A stretch of 64,000 nt of DNA, from positions 1,674,001 through 1,738,000 of the forward strand of contig JAKUDP010000001.1 in assembly GCA_022570795.1 (NCBI GenBank), in the 5' to 3' direction. Each line of letters begins with the position of its first letter. Within the stretch, counting starts at the first letter, position 1. This DNA is from Sphaerulina vaccinii. Lineage: Eukaryota > Ascomycota > Dothideomycetes > Mycosphaerellales > Mycosphaerellaceae. The position numbers and the translations under genes are program-made. Below are positions 10,270 to 19,804 of this stretch, piece by piece. The notes beneath the pieces are model-generated. The model did not search any database. It worked only from the letters and a program-made list of their open reading frames with translations, and was not told the origin of the DNA.

Positions 10270-11973
10270 TCACATGGGGTTTCCAAGCACACGCCGAGGA
10301 GGACCCATGGCCAGGGTCATTTCGCCGCCCTCCCTGTACATCTGACCATCGAATGTTCGACTGCTTTGCGGCTCTGCACGGCTGTTGCTGGTCGTCTTCG
10401 AGGGCGGGCGTCGGGTTGCCTTCGCCGTGGCAGTTCGAGCTTTGCTTCTCGCCGGGCCGTGGAGATCGGGACTCATCTCTTCGGCGTCGACTTCTGTGGC
10501 ACCACGCTTGCGCACCGGCGTTGGAACGGGAGCACCGAGAGCCTTCGACAACAACGACTTCCATGCCTTTTGCTGAACACTGGTGCAGTCCTTCATCTCT
10601 TGCTCGATGTCGTCGAAGAACACATTGACGGCGATCTCCTGCTCTCTGCTGTTTGCTCGGCCGATCGCTACTCTCCTCTGCTTCCTGAGCTTCATGGTGA
10701 AATCAAGCAAAAGTTCCTGGCGCTTAAAATGGTCCGTATCTGCACGTCTCTCGGAGGCTTTGGCTTCGCACTCAGGGCACTCGAAAATTTTGTTAGCATC
10801 GTACCATCCCTTGGCATCCTCCTTATGGAACTCGTCTGCGTTCGGCAACTCGTACTGAGCCTGCGAGAATCTGCCCTTTCCGACGCAGCCGAGATGAAAT
10901 GTCTTGCTGCAATCATCATAGTCGCACTCGACCATGACCTCCTGGTTGGATGACCTGCAGATGCAGCCTCTCTCATCGTCCTCCTCCTCGGACCCTTGTC
11001 GTTCTCCGGTCCCCTCATTCTCCTCCTCCTGTGCAAGCTCGTCTGGCTCGTTGTCTTCTGAGAAAGCTGAGGTTCGCACCGGGTTCGCTGATGTCCTGTT
11101 ACGTCTTCCTCTTCTTGGAGGCCTTCGTTGCAGCGGGATCCCCCCCAGATCCCTCAATCCGGAAAGAGTTCGCTCGGTCGCATCCATGTTCCGGTCGAGT
11201 TGGGTTTCTGGCCGATCGCCACGAAGCTTCCGAGTGTGCTTACCTTTCTGTGCGGCGAAAAGTTTGCGTTCTGCATCGTCCATCTGTTGTCCGATTTCTT
11301 CGGCGGTCATCACGGAGGAGGCTCTGCGGACGCGACTCGTCGGTGGTTGCATTGGAAACTGCTTTGGTGGAGGCATGCGTTGGCGTTGGCTCTTGCGTTG
11401 ACCTGGTGGTGGCGCGAGTGTCTTTTGCTCCTCGATGTCCCCGGCCTTGTCTGCCTGCGGATCACGGCCCCTCACATGTGCCAGCCGACATGGCCGTCCT
11501 CGTAGACGTCTCTTGGTCTTTGAGTGGTAGCGAGGCAGAACGTCCGACAATCGCTTGCAGTTGGCGTCTGGGCATTCGAAGTTAGGGCCATTGGGTTTCA
11601 GGTCCGAGCCAGTGTCTCGAGTTGGTGGGTGGCAATTGACTCCACAGGTCTCGACGGTGGTCGTGACAATATCATGTCCGCATCTCAGGCGGTGGAGGTG
11701 CGGTCGGTCGAGGTACGGCATCTGGAAACACTGCGAGTTGAATGATTTGCCATCTGCTGTAGTTGCACGACTCGAAGGTCGAGGTGCCTGTGGTCCCGTG
11801 GAGTCGCTTGAACCACCAGCGTCTGGGATGGCATAGTCGTCCGGCTCCTGCTTGATGCGCAACTGTGGTGTGTCTGGAAGTGGACCGGCATCTGGGACGA
11901 AGGGGTCATCGTCGACCGGTTCCGCCTTGATGAACACCATAGGATCATGGACTGGCGCCGATGAGGACGCCAT
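10270..11973 (-). CDS. PHD-finger nuclear protein
   Basis: A 567-aa single-exon protein, likely nuclear. A PHD finger lies near residues 337-403: CIC, CDYDDC, H-LGC and ECPEC give the C4HC3 ligand order, with an insertion before the last Cys pair. PHD fingers usually read histone H3 tails. A second Cys/His module near residues 95-140 (LRCGHDIVTTTVETCGVNC ... CPDANC) resembles one in the divergent neighbour at 12618. Two psi-K-x-E sumoylation consensus sites lie near the N-terminus, in FIKAEP and RIKQEP, each followed by an acidic stretch. Arg/Lys-rich linkers look like nuclear localisation signals. I cannot name an ortholog; it could be a chromatin reader or a complex subunit. Confidence 0.75.
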   Translation of the reverse strand: MASSSAPVHDPMVFIKAEPVDDDPFVPDAGPLPDTPQLRIKQEPDDYAIPDAGGSSDSTGPQAPRPSSRATTADGKSFNSQCFQMPYLDRPHLHRLRCGHDIVTTTVETCGVNCHPPTRDTGSDLKPNGPNFECPDANCKRLSDVLPRYHSKTKRRLRGRPCRLAHVRGRDPQADKAGDIEEQKTLAPPPGQRKSQRQRMPPPKQFPMQPPTSRVRRASSVMTAEEIGQQMDDAERKLFAAQKGKHTRKLRGDRPETQLDRNMDATERTLSGLRDLGGIPLQRRPPRRGRRNRTSANPVRTSAFSEDNEPDELAQEEENEGTGERQGSEEEDDERGCICRSSNQEVMVECDYDDCSKTFHLGCVGKGRFSQAQYELPNADEFHKEDAKGWYDANKIFECPECEAKASERRADTDHFKRQELLLDFTMKLRKQRRVAIGRANSREQEIAVNVFFDDIEQEMKDCTSVQQKAWKSLLSKALGAPVPTPVRKRGATEVDAEEMSPDLHGPARSKARTATAKATRRPPSKTTSNSRAEPQSSRTFDGQMYREGGEMTLAMGPPRRVLGNPM

Positions 11974-12617
11974 TGGTAGTTGTATAACCTGATAGCGATC
12001 ACACGACTCGAGTCACTTCTGGGTTTGCTTGAAGCGAGGCAATAGTGCTGCTGCGCGTCGAGTCCGTATGCGCAACTTTTGGGATAAAGTTGTTTTCAAA
12101 TTGCGAAGTTGTTTGTGTATTTATACCAGTCATCTAGAGACGCGCCAGTGGGTCGGCCCATTGCCGGGTGAACAGGCAGCAAGGTGAAGTTGAGAGCTGT
12201 GAGATTGTGGACGGCCGCACGACTTCACTTCATATGCTCCATCGCAGCTGCCATACAAGATGGTGTATACCTCCTGCCTGCCATCGCTAGCGAGCGTATC
12301 GAAATTGCCGACTCAAGCTCCATCGTCGCTGTTATACATTATGCTGAACGTGTATACGGTAGGTGCTTCATCAGAGGGCAAGTCTTGCCGCTCCCTGAAC
12401 TTCGCTGGTGGGGAAAGTTATGCGATGATGACCTTTGAGGTCGCAATGTCTTGCATTTGACTTGCTGCCAGACAGTGTGCTGCGCTGTCTCAGCCACGGT
12501 TTGTAAGTTTATCATCGCTGCAGATGCCTTTTTGTACCGCACAATGCAAACAAAGAAGCCGAGTTGACATACAAACCAGGGCTCGACATCGCGGGAGCCA
12601 GGTGAAGGAGCAGGACA
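11974..12617. promoter_or_regulatory. divergent intergenic region
   Basis: 644 bp between the divergent starts of the PHD-finger gene and the Cys/His gene at 12618. It holds one copy of the 41-bp dispersed repeat (12223-12263). Short frames across it show no gene character. Confidence 0.5.
12223..12263 (+). repeat. 41-bp dispersed repeat, copy 1
   Basis: The core TGCTCCATCGCAGCTGCCAT and its flanks recur at 17229-17269 in the same orientation. I count 4 differences in 41 positions, all transitions. The copy ends 355 bp before the start codon at 12618. Confidence 0.75.
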
Positions 12618-13631
12618 ATGGCGAACATCAGGCCCAGCATTCCAAGACCCGACTCGAAGTCGAGATCAGCACTATACACTCATCGCCGACGCAACAGCGC
12701 GCCATCAACACCTGGTTCCTCGCCCTCATATCTCCCGGTTCCATCCGCCACTTCATCTTCATCCCGCTCAAGCTCGAAATCTCCACGAGACAGCGGCGTT
12801 GCGTTCGTGCTGAATCGCCCACGGACGCCACAGTCAGCTCTCCCCATCAGGAGAGATGAAGCAATACCGCGCATCCAAGCACGAACATCGCGAACCGCAC
12901 ATGCGAGCAAGGGTCCCCTTACGCCAGCATCCGTTGTATTTCGGACAGGCGAGGTGAAGGATGAGGTTTCACCATCAGTCAGGAAGCTACAGACTCTCAC
13001 ACAGAAATCCGGACGGCTCATTCGAATCTCTCCGTATATGAATCCGCACATCTCGGACGCATGCACGGCAGGGTCGCTCATACACTCTTTGCATCCTTGC
13101 GGACACAAAGTAATTACTCGAGTTCCCGAACCGTTCGCCAGCAACTGTCAAAGAGAATTCAATGAGAAGACTTCGCGATGGGCCAATGCTGTCATCACCA
13201 AGGAATGCTTCGTGTGCGCCGCGCGCGTTAACATCCACACTCAAGAACACAGGCAGACACAACTACAGAACCTGGAAGTGCGTTTCGCGAGGACCGAGGC
13301 AAGGATGGGACACTTTCGTCCAGGATGGCTCAAGAAGCAGATGTCGTATGCGCGACGGGTACTGGACAACGATTTGGCGAAGGAGCAGAAGGAATTTGAG
13401 AAGCTAGGACGGCCTTGCATGATGATATCAGGTGAGCCTCTGTTGAGCATAGATGAGAGGGCCCCGAAGGTGAATGCTGTGAGGATACCTTGGCCTCCTC
13501 GTCAATCGCCGAAACAGAATCGTTCACCTGGTAACAGCACGCCACAATCGCTTTTGAGAATGCCTGGGAGCGCCCCTACTCCACGTGAACGACACACGAG
13601 CTTGGTGCATCAGAAGAAGGGGAGATATTGA
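12618..13631 (+). CDS. unrecognised basic protein with Cys/His module
   Basis: A 337-aa single-exon protein that I do not recognise. The first 130 residues are Ser/Pro/Arg-rich and probably disordered. Around residues 150-210 lies a module SLHPCGHKVITRV ... SNC ... ECFVCAAR, with Cys/His spacing that suggests zinc binding, followed by a Gln/Arg/Lys-rich helical stretch that may form a coiled coil (EHRQTQLQNLEVRFARTEAR ... EQKEFEKLG). The C-terminus is again disordered and basic. The neighbouring PHD-finger protein on the other strand has a similar CGH module, so the two may share an ancestral domain. The high pI suggests nuclear or nucleic-acid work, but the function is unknown. Confidence 0.7.
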   Translation: MANIRPSIPRPDSKSRSALYTHRRRNSAPSTPGSSPSYLPVPSATSSSSRSSSKSPRDSGVAFVLNRPRTPQSALPIRRDEAIPRIQARTSRTAHASKGPLTPASVVFRTGEVKDEVSPSVRKLQTLTQKSGRLIRISPYMNPHISDACTAGSLIHSLHPCGHKVITRVPEPFASNCQREFNEKTSRWANAVITKECFVCAARVNIHTQEHRQTQLQNLEVRFARTEARMGHFRPGWLKKQMSYARRVLDNDLAKEQKEFEKLGRPCMMISGEPLLSIDERAPKVNAVRIPWPPRQSPKQNRSPGNSTPQSLLRMPGSAPTPRERHTSLVHQKKGRY

Positions 13632-14035
13632 AAATGAGAAGATCGGAGGAGGAAGAAATATGACCGGCGACAATGACTTGGACAACGCGCGTGTTGAATC
13701 GGCCGAAGTGATGAGTACAGTATGCGCTGTGGTCAGTCTCGAGGACTCGCCTTCAGTACGATTTCCTGACGTGAAGTGAGGTTTCGCGCCAAGAAGAGCC
13801 TCCGCCTGGTCGTGTGCTCACTTCATGAGCCGTGTATACACGCCACAATGACGGCATGTGTACCTTGGATATTGCGAAAGAACTACGTCTTTCATATGCT
13901 AGCGGTTAGGCGGGGCAGATGTAGATTGTTACATGAGAAGCTCGATCCTGCTGAGAAGTCGATATTAGATCCCATATATCGACTCAAGTAAATTTTCAGC
14001 AACACGAACTTCGAAACAATATATCCACAGCGACC
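13632..14035. other. intergenic, no gene seen
   Basis: 404 bp between two plus-strand genes; probably 3' UTR plus promoter. Confidence 0.45.
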
Positions 14036-14651
14036 ATGGCCGAGAACAGCATTGAAGGAAACAAGGGCCAATTCAGCTCGGTAGTTCCTCAGCCTGAACC
14101 TACGATCAATGACAAGGTATGTCTGCGATTATATAAGAGATACTCGATGCGACTCAGCCCAGTCCAAATGCTAAGTTTGTTACTAGCATCAACCGGGCAA
14201 GATAATTCCTGGTAGCAACGACGCTATCCCAGAATTCCACGCGGAGACACTGCCTGCTGGAAGTGCTCCAGCGAAGGATACCTACGAGCCAGAGCCTAGC
14301 GACGAGGCACCTCCAGTCCAGAATTACTACAAGAAGGGTGTTGGCGAGGGTGAGACTGCGAAGGCCTCAGACACCATTCAGGGAGCAACTTCTGGAGATG
14401 TGCACAAGGGACTTGGCATGCCAGCAGAGCAAAGCTCGAAAGAGCTTCGCAGCGGCACGAACGCAAGAGGCGGAGGTCCAGAAGGCGTTGGCGGTAGTGC
14501 GAGCCAGTCTACTGTCAATCCACATGACCCTCAGCACAAGAGCCAGCGTGCGTTGGACAAGGACGATGCTGTAACGGGACGAGGGGAGCAGACTTCTGCG
14601 CAGGACCGAGAGCCGGAGACTGCGACGTCTGTCGCATCTGAGAGGAATTAG
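14036..14651 (+). CDS. small hydrophilic protein of unknown function
   Basis: Exons 14036-14116 and 14187-14651 (phase 0 intron of 70 nt, GTATGT donor, ACTAG acceptor) give 181 aa. The product is strongly hydrophilic, without membrane segments or signal peptide, rich in Gly, Ser, Glu, Lys and Gln, with a plausible conserved core (PVQNYYKKGVGEGETAKASD, GGPEGVGGS, HDPQHKSQRALDKDD). Such composition is common in small stress- or desiccation-associated fungal proteins, but I cannot assign a family. Confidence 0.7.
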
Positions 14652-15194
14652 AGCTTGTATATCGTAGCGTGAATAGTGTGTGGGACTCAAGAGTGACCAG
14701 AGCTCGCAAGTATAAATAAGTATATTAAAAGCAGGCCTTTTCAGCAGGAGTATACTCTTCTCTCGGGGTTATTGTGCATGTGAACATTCGGGGAGGCTTG
14801 TTTCACTGATCGTCATGGTATCGTTGGTCATCGGAGCATCATGATGTATGATCTATTATCCAGCTGTCCTGGGACAATGGTGTGCTGGTCTCGACTGCCG
14901 AGAGCACGCATGGACGATGGAAATGATGGACATATCGGTGTCGATGTTGATGGCGTGCATTGTACGAAGCACGAGGATTGTGGTCCTTCGAATTCAGGCA
15001 CCAAGTAAGGCAGAAAATGGCACCAGATCGACCATGGAGGATCAAGCCTCGGTTGACACGACCTCGACCTCGCTCACCCATATCCAGCAGATCATCACAG
15101 AGGTAGGTCTAGTTTTCTTCTCATTCTATTATCATTTCTACACTGTACACACATTCCATCTACTCAAACAGCATAACATTACAGCCCAGCCAAA
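14652..15194. other. intergenic, no gene seen
   Basis: 543 bp between plus-strand genes. The last 100 bp before 15195 are pyrimidine-rich, as in fungal 5' leaders. Confidence 0.45.
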
Positions 15195-16220
15195 ATGTCC
15201 GCAGAGGCAGATGTCAAGCTCAATGACTTCACGAACATCTTCTCGTTGAACGGCAAGGTAGCTGTTGTCACTGGCGGCTCGCGAGGATTGGGACTTCATG
15301 CTGCGTCTGGGTGGGTACTATCAAGATCCTGAGCTCGGGAGTAGCTTTCATCGTGGAGGAAGAAGCTGATCGCAGACTCTAGCCTCGCTCAAGCCGGATG
15401 CTCAAAGATCTTCATCACATCGAGAAAGGCGAAGGCTTGCGAGGAGGCCTGCGCAGCGCTGAACGCTCTACCGAACACGCAATGCAAAGCCATCTCCATT
15501 CCAGCTGATATTGCGAAGCCCGGAGAGGTTGAAAGATTGGTGAAAGAGGTCGAGAAACATACCGATAAGGTTGACATACTGTTCGCCAATGCAGGTGCAA
15601 CATGGGGAGAGGAGTAAGTAATAGGATACATTGTCGAACCTGTGTCTCTGCACAATTGTGGAGAGTCTGTGCTTCGAAAGTGGTGGATGTCAAGATCGTC
15701 CATGAGCCAGGTGCTTACTTGTCACAGATTCGATAAACACCCAGAGAGTGCCTTCCAGAAGGTTATGGATCTGAACGTTAAGAGTGTGTTTGTCTGCTCA
15801 CAGAAGTTCGCTCCTCTTCTGCGCAAAGCTGGCTCGATCTCCGATCCATCACGAATCATCGTTACTGCCTCTATCGCAGGTATTGGCGTTGGCACGCTAG
15901 GCAAGCAAGCAACATTCGGCTACTCAGCATCGAAAGCTGCAGCACTCCACCTTGGTAGGAACCTAGCACTTGAATTGGGACCTCAAGGTATTCTGGTGAA
16001 CAATATCGCACCAGGTTTCTTCCCAACCAAGATGGCCAATGGACTTATGGAGATGAGCGGCGGTGTTGAGAAGTTGAAGGAGTTCAGCCCTAACAAGAGA
16101 CTCGGTCAACCTGAGGACGTGGCTGCTGCTGTGGTGTATCTTTGCAGCCGTGCCGGAGGCCACTTGAATGGTGCCACGATTGTGCTGGATGGTGGTAGTG
16201 TATTGCAAGCGAAGTTGTAA
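15195..16220 (+). CDS. short-chain dehydrogenase/reductase (RhlG/FabG-like)
   Basis: NAD(P)H-dependent oxidoreductase of the classical SDR family. Exons 15195-15310, 15383-15613 and 15728-16220 give 279 aa. The Rossmann motif TGGSRGLG starts near residue 27. NAGA follows near the end of exon 2, YSASKAA holds the catalytic Tyr and Lys, and the N-N-I-A-P-G-F-F-P-T-K-M segment is where SDRs bind the cofactor and close over substrate. The wording (LFANAGATWGE, VMDLNVKSVFVCSQ, GHLNGATIVLDGGS) is closest to fungal proteins annotated as RhlG-like 3-oxoacyl reductases. The real substrate cannot be told from the sequence. No other biosynthetic gene lies near it. Confidence 0.88.
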
Positions 16221-16852
16221 AGATATAACACGATGAGTCTTCTCGCAAGCACTCCGTCGAGTCCATGTCACAATCTTGAGCACAGCTCTAAGTTGTCAAT
16301 GCTGATCATGAATTAGTAGACCCTATACAGACCGCATTGAAGGACTGGACAGAGAAGGCACTACTTCCAAGCGAACGCTGGCAGTCCGTGATGCAGCCTT
16401 CAAGGTACATGCGCATAGTCATGAAAGCCAACACGGAGCTGGACCTTTTCCTGAAGCAGAGGCCACCTGAAAAGACATCGCAGCCAGACCCATCTCGACC
16501 TGTGGTCATATATGAACTTTCACTAGCATTGACTAGCAAGTCATACAAAAGCCACGATGTCTGAACATTAGACGCGGTGAATTCGAAGAAGCAGGCGTCG
16601 AATCGCATGTATGCCCATCAGCTTGGCTTCTCCCATCAACGTACTGTCAAGGGGCCGTGCAATCGCTTTGTACCAGCGTTGTCCTGTCCAACTACAGTGC
16701 ACTTCTTTCCAAAGCCTTGCAACATGATAGACGATCATATGCTAAACGTGCAACATCGCCCATCGCCGGCTAGAGCTCCAAAGAAGAGCGATAGAGCTGC
16801 TTGGGAGGTATAACTCAGTAAAGAGCATAGCACACTCTGATGTCGAGCCATC

Positions 16853-16858
16853 CACGTG
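16853..16858. promoter_or_regulatory. CACGTG E-box, site 1
   Basis: Palindromic class B E-box in the region before the Cbf1-type bHLH gene, 758 bp from its start codon. Confidence 0.4.
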
Positions 16859-17151
16859 AACATATTTTGGCCGATTTAATTGGACAGCGTGCGTGGTGTT
16901 CATGCAGGGCAGTGTATTCGTGAGGAGTGATCACAGACCACCCCAGCTTGGCCTGATCACATGTCTTGCCTCTGTATCTCGTCTTGGTTCTTCGTCGTCG
17001 CCATATCGATTGTTCGATTGTGATTTCTGTCGCGAAGAGAACATCTGGCGAACTTGACTTCGTGTCATATCATTTGGTTTTGAGCTGATCAGAGTTTGCC
17101 ATACCGGGACTTCTCTCAAGGACTCATTCAACCGTCTCTCTTCGAATGCCT

Positions 17152-17173
17152 CACGTGTTGACGGCAGCACGTG
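17152..17173. promoter_or_regulatory. paired CACGTG E-boxes, sites 2 and 3
   Basis: Two CACGTG hexamers at 17152-17157 and 17168-17173, 16 bp apart start to start and both followed by TGTT or TTAC, about 440 bp before a bHLH gene whose basic region is of the CACGTG-binding class. This would fit autoregulation. Confidence 0.45.
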
Positions 17174-17184
17174 TTACAGTAAAA

Positions 17185-17212
17185 GGAACGCCAACATCGG
17201 AACGCCAACATC
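17185..17212 (+). repeat. 14-bp tandem duplication
   Basis: Two head-to-tail copies of GGAACGCCAACATC, directly after the paired E-boxes. Confidence 0.8.
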
Positions 17213-17228
17213 GCAGTGAGTAGTCCAC

Positions 17229-17269
17229 TTTCACTTTATGTGCTCCATCGCAGCTGCCATACAGGATGG
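17229..17269 (+). repeat. 41-bp dispersed repeat, copy 2
   Basis: Matches 12223-12263 with four transition differences. It ends 347 bp before the start codon at 17616, nearly the same distance as copy 1 from its gene. Confidence 0.75.
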
Positions 17270-17615
17270 CCGACGGAGAGGGAAACTGCGACCCACGCGC
17301 CATGCATGCTTCAGGCTGCTGCTGTATCGCGACGATAGCCGTGGATGCCACCTCTATGCGCCTGCAAAGAACAGACGCTCCTGCGTCTGCAGAGAGGTCG
17401 CAGCGGGTTGCCTTGGGACTCTTATCAGTGTTTGGGCGCATGACCCATCTTTCTGCACATTATTGCTGCCACACCGCGCGCGTCGTGATCACGAGCTGAC
17501 TGTCTGAAGAACGCGCATTCGTGGCCGAGACACCATCCAACAGACAACACGCACACTCTGCGCGTAGCTTCAAGGCCAATAGCACCCCGCTCAATTTGTA
17601 CCAAGAACAACCACA

Positions 17616-18574
17616 ATGGCCTCACTCGCCAGCAAGAGGAAGCGTGACGCTAACGACATACCGCAAGCTCGTGTAGCTCCTGGGATGGACGCCAAACAAT
17701 TCGAGTCGCATTATAATCTGCCCGAGGACGACGGAATGGGCCATCATCAGAATGATATGGGCTTCGCGGCACTGGCCTCGCATAACGCAGACGTTGGAGA
17801 CTTGGGAGAGATGCAGCAGCAGCAAGACCATGGGGACATGCACGGACACCACCACATGGGACAACAGCCTGGACAGAGCGCGAGTGACACAGCAGCGGCC
17901 GCTATGGCACAATATCATACTATGACTGTACCTCAATCGACAAGCGAGGCTTTTGCAAACCAGATGAACAATGAACAGTCTGGAGATAGACCTACGAGTA
18001 ATCCCATGGACCAAGGCAACATGGGTGGACAGCAGCGGACGCCGAGCTTCGGTGATTTTGATCAGAGTGGTCAAAATGATGGCATGGCACCTCCAAATGG
18101 TGCAGGATCACCGACTGGAAAAGGCGCAAACAATGGACAAGGCACTCCCAAGCCTGCAGTTGGCACTGAAGAGTGGCACAAAGTGCGACGAGATAATCAT
18201 AAAGAGGGTGAGTATGCCGGTAGTGAACGAACCTGATCACTAGCTAACAACGAGCAGTCGAGCGTAGGCGGCGAGAGACTATCAACGAAGGCATTAACGA
18301 ACTTGCGAAGATTGTGCCAGGCTGCGAAAAGAACAAGGGCTCGATTCTGGCTCGTGCAGTCCAGTTCATCACGCAACTCAAGGAGAACGAAACGCAAAAT
18401 ATTGAGAAGTGGACGCTTGAAAAGCTACTGACGGAGCAAGCTATAGCAGAGCTGAGCTCCAGTTGTGATAAGCTGAAGTCTGAATGTCAACGTGCATGGC
18501 ACGACTGCGAGCAATGGAAGAAAGCTGCGCAAGATGCTGGTGTCAGTATCGACATCGTGGGAGATGGGGAGTAG
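17616..18574 (+). CDS. CBF1: bHLH transcription factor, Cbf1 type
   Basis: Nuclear DNA-binding protein. Exons 17616-18207 and 18258-18574 (50-nt intron) give 302 aa. The intron splits the basic region; splicing joins NHKE to VERRRRETINEGINELAK. The basic region carries His195, Glu199 and Arg203 (H-x3-E-x3-R), the class B contacts for CACGTG. Helix 1, a short loop (PGCEKNKGS) and helix 2 (ILARAVQFITQLKENE) follow, then a coiled-coil tail. The N-terminal half is rich in Gln, His, Met and Gly and looks disordered. In yeast Cbf1 controls sulfur amino-acid genes and centromere function; the moulds' homologs are linked to sulfur and metabolic control. Three CACGTG sites lie upstream of this gene. 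The 3' end faces eIF6. Confidence 0.85.
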
Positions 18575-18992
18575 AGGCCCTCTAGCGTCTCAGATGTGAA
18601 ATTCGACGAACTGTTTGATTTGAAGAAGTAAACGTGCTCGGCGTAGCAAGACTGGCCAGTGCGAACACAGACACATGATTTGGCGTTCAGGTGGCGGGTC
18701 AATGATACTCCCGGAGCTTGAGACTCCTCTATGGCTTCTATTGTGCTTATTTCATAGAGCTGTATGTATACCTCAGAATACGACATGCAAACAGAATGAA
18801 ACTGAATGTGCTCATTTGATGTTTGCAGAGCACATAGTTCGAATTCTTATCTTAAAGATGATTTGCAAGAAGTATGCAATCATCTATTCCCCAACGCCGC
18901 GCTCAATGCCATACTGTCCAAAGAACGGAGATCATGCGGTCGTCAAGTCATGAAGCTGCCTTGCCACAATCTCAACAAAATGACCAGCACAT
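18575..18992. other. intergenic between convergent genes
   Basis: 418 bp between the stop codons of the Cbf1-type gene and eIF6; probably the two 3' UTRs. No gene is seen. Confidence 0.5.
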
Positions 18993-19804
18993 CTAGTAGA
19001 ACGACTCCACCATAGTGTTCTTGTTCTGTTGGATCGTGCTAGGACCCATGCCCTCGCCCAGCTTGAACACTGACTCGATCACGCTCAGCTCAGTCGCAGT
19101 TGTATCCAGACCAGTAACAGCCATCCAGTCGTTCACAACCATACCCGCGCCCACGACAGGGCTACCACGATTGACACTGCCAGCTACAAGAGGCACTTGT
19201 AGCAAACTTGACAGCTCGTCCTGGTCCTGAATTGAAGTCTTTGGGTGCACAATACCGCCCTGGTTTGATAGAGACATGTATGAGCCTGTGAGCACATTGT
19301 CTGCGATTGTCTGTCTGAACACTTCCACGCCTAGCACATCGGCAATGATCTCTTCCGTCTCTCTCTCGAGATCAGGATGTACGAGCGCCACATGGTCATT
19401 GGCGCAGATGACATTTCCCAATGCTGATAATCTCTCCTCTATTCTCTGAATCTTCACTTCGTCGGGTATCGAGTTGCGGAGATGTTGTAGCTCTTGGTCG
19501 GTGGTAGATGTGGGTACGAGGAGGCCTTTCTTGTTGCCCGCGGTGAGCCGTCCTACAATGCGCGTGCCGGCAATGGTGCAGTGGCAGATTGGGATGACAT
19601 CTTGGAGCTCTGCTTCGAACACGGAATAGAAGTTCTCGGAGGCTCCGACGGCGACCAGGGCATATGAGTTTGTGAGTTGGGAGAAGACGCCGACTCTGTA
19701 GGTAGATTCTGTCAGTATTGCTCGAGAATTTGCGGCAGAGGCTCGAGGCTGAATTTGGTGGGGGCATACTCGTTGGAATTCTCGAATGATGCGCGGACTG
19801 CCAT
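18993..19804 (-). CDS. TIF6: eukaryotic translation initiation factor 6 (Tif6)
   Basis: Anti-association factor that binds the 60S subunit, needed for late 60S assembly and export; nucleolar and cytosolic. Exons 19804-19770 and 19695-18993 give 245 aa, exactly the yeast length. Exon 1 encodes only [11 protein letters not shown] plus two bases; splicing to [17 protein letters not shown] rebuilds the conserved start. The pentein-fold repeats are well preserved: [59 protein letters not shown] and [10 protein letters not shown]. The open frame extends upstream of exon 2 but that part is intron and 5' region. The intron is 74 nt with a CTGAC branch. Confidence 0.95.

Larger units (their letters stand above)
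16221..17615. promoter_or_regulatory. long upstream region of the Cbf1-type gene
   Basis: About 1.4 kb without a credible gene. It holds three CACGTG hexamers (16853, 17152, 17168), a tandem pair of the 14-mer GGAACGCCAACATC (17185-17212) and the second copy of the 41-bp repeat. Confidence 0.5.

Noticed and set aside
15195..16220. Secondary-metabolite cluster around the short-chain dehydrogenase
   Set aside because: No polyketide synthase, peptide synthetase, terpene cyclase, P450 or dedicated transporter is near it.
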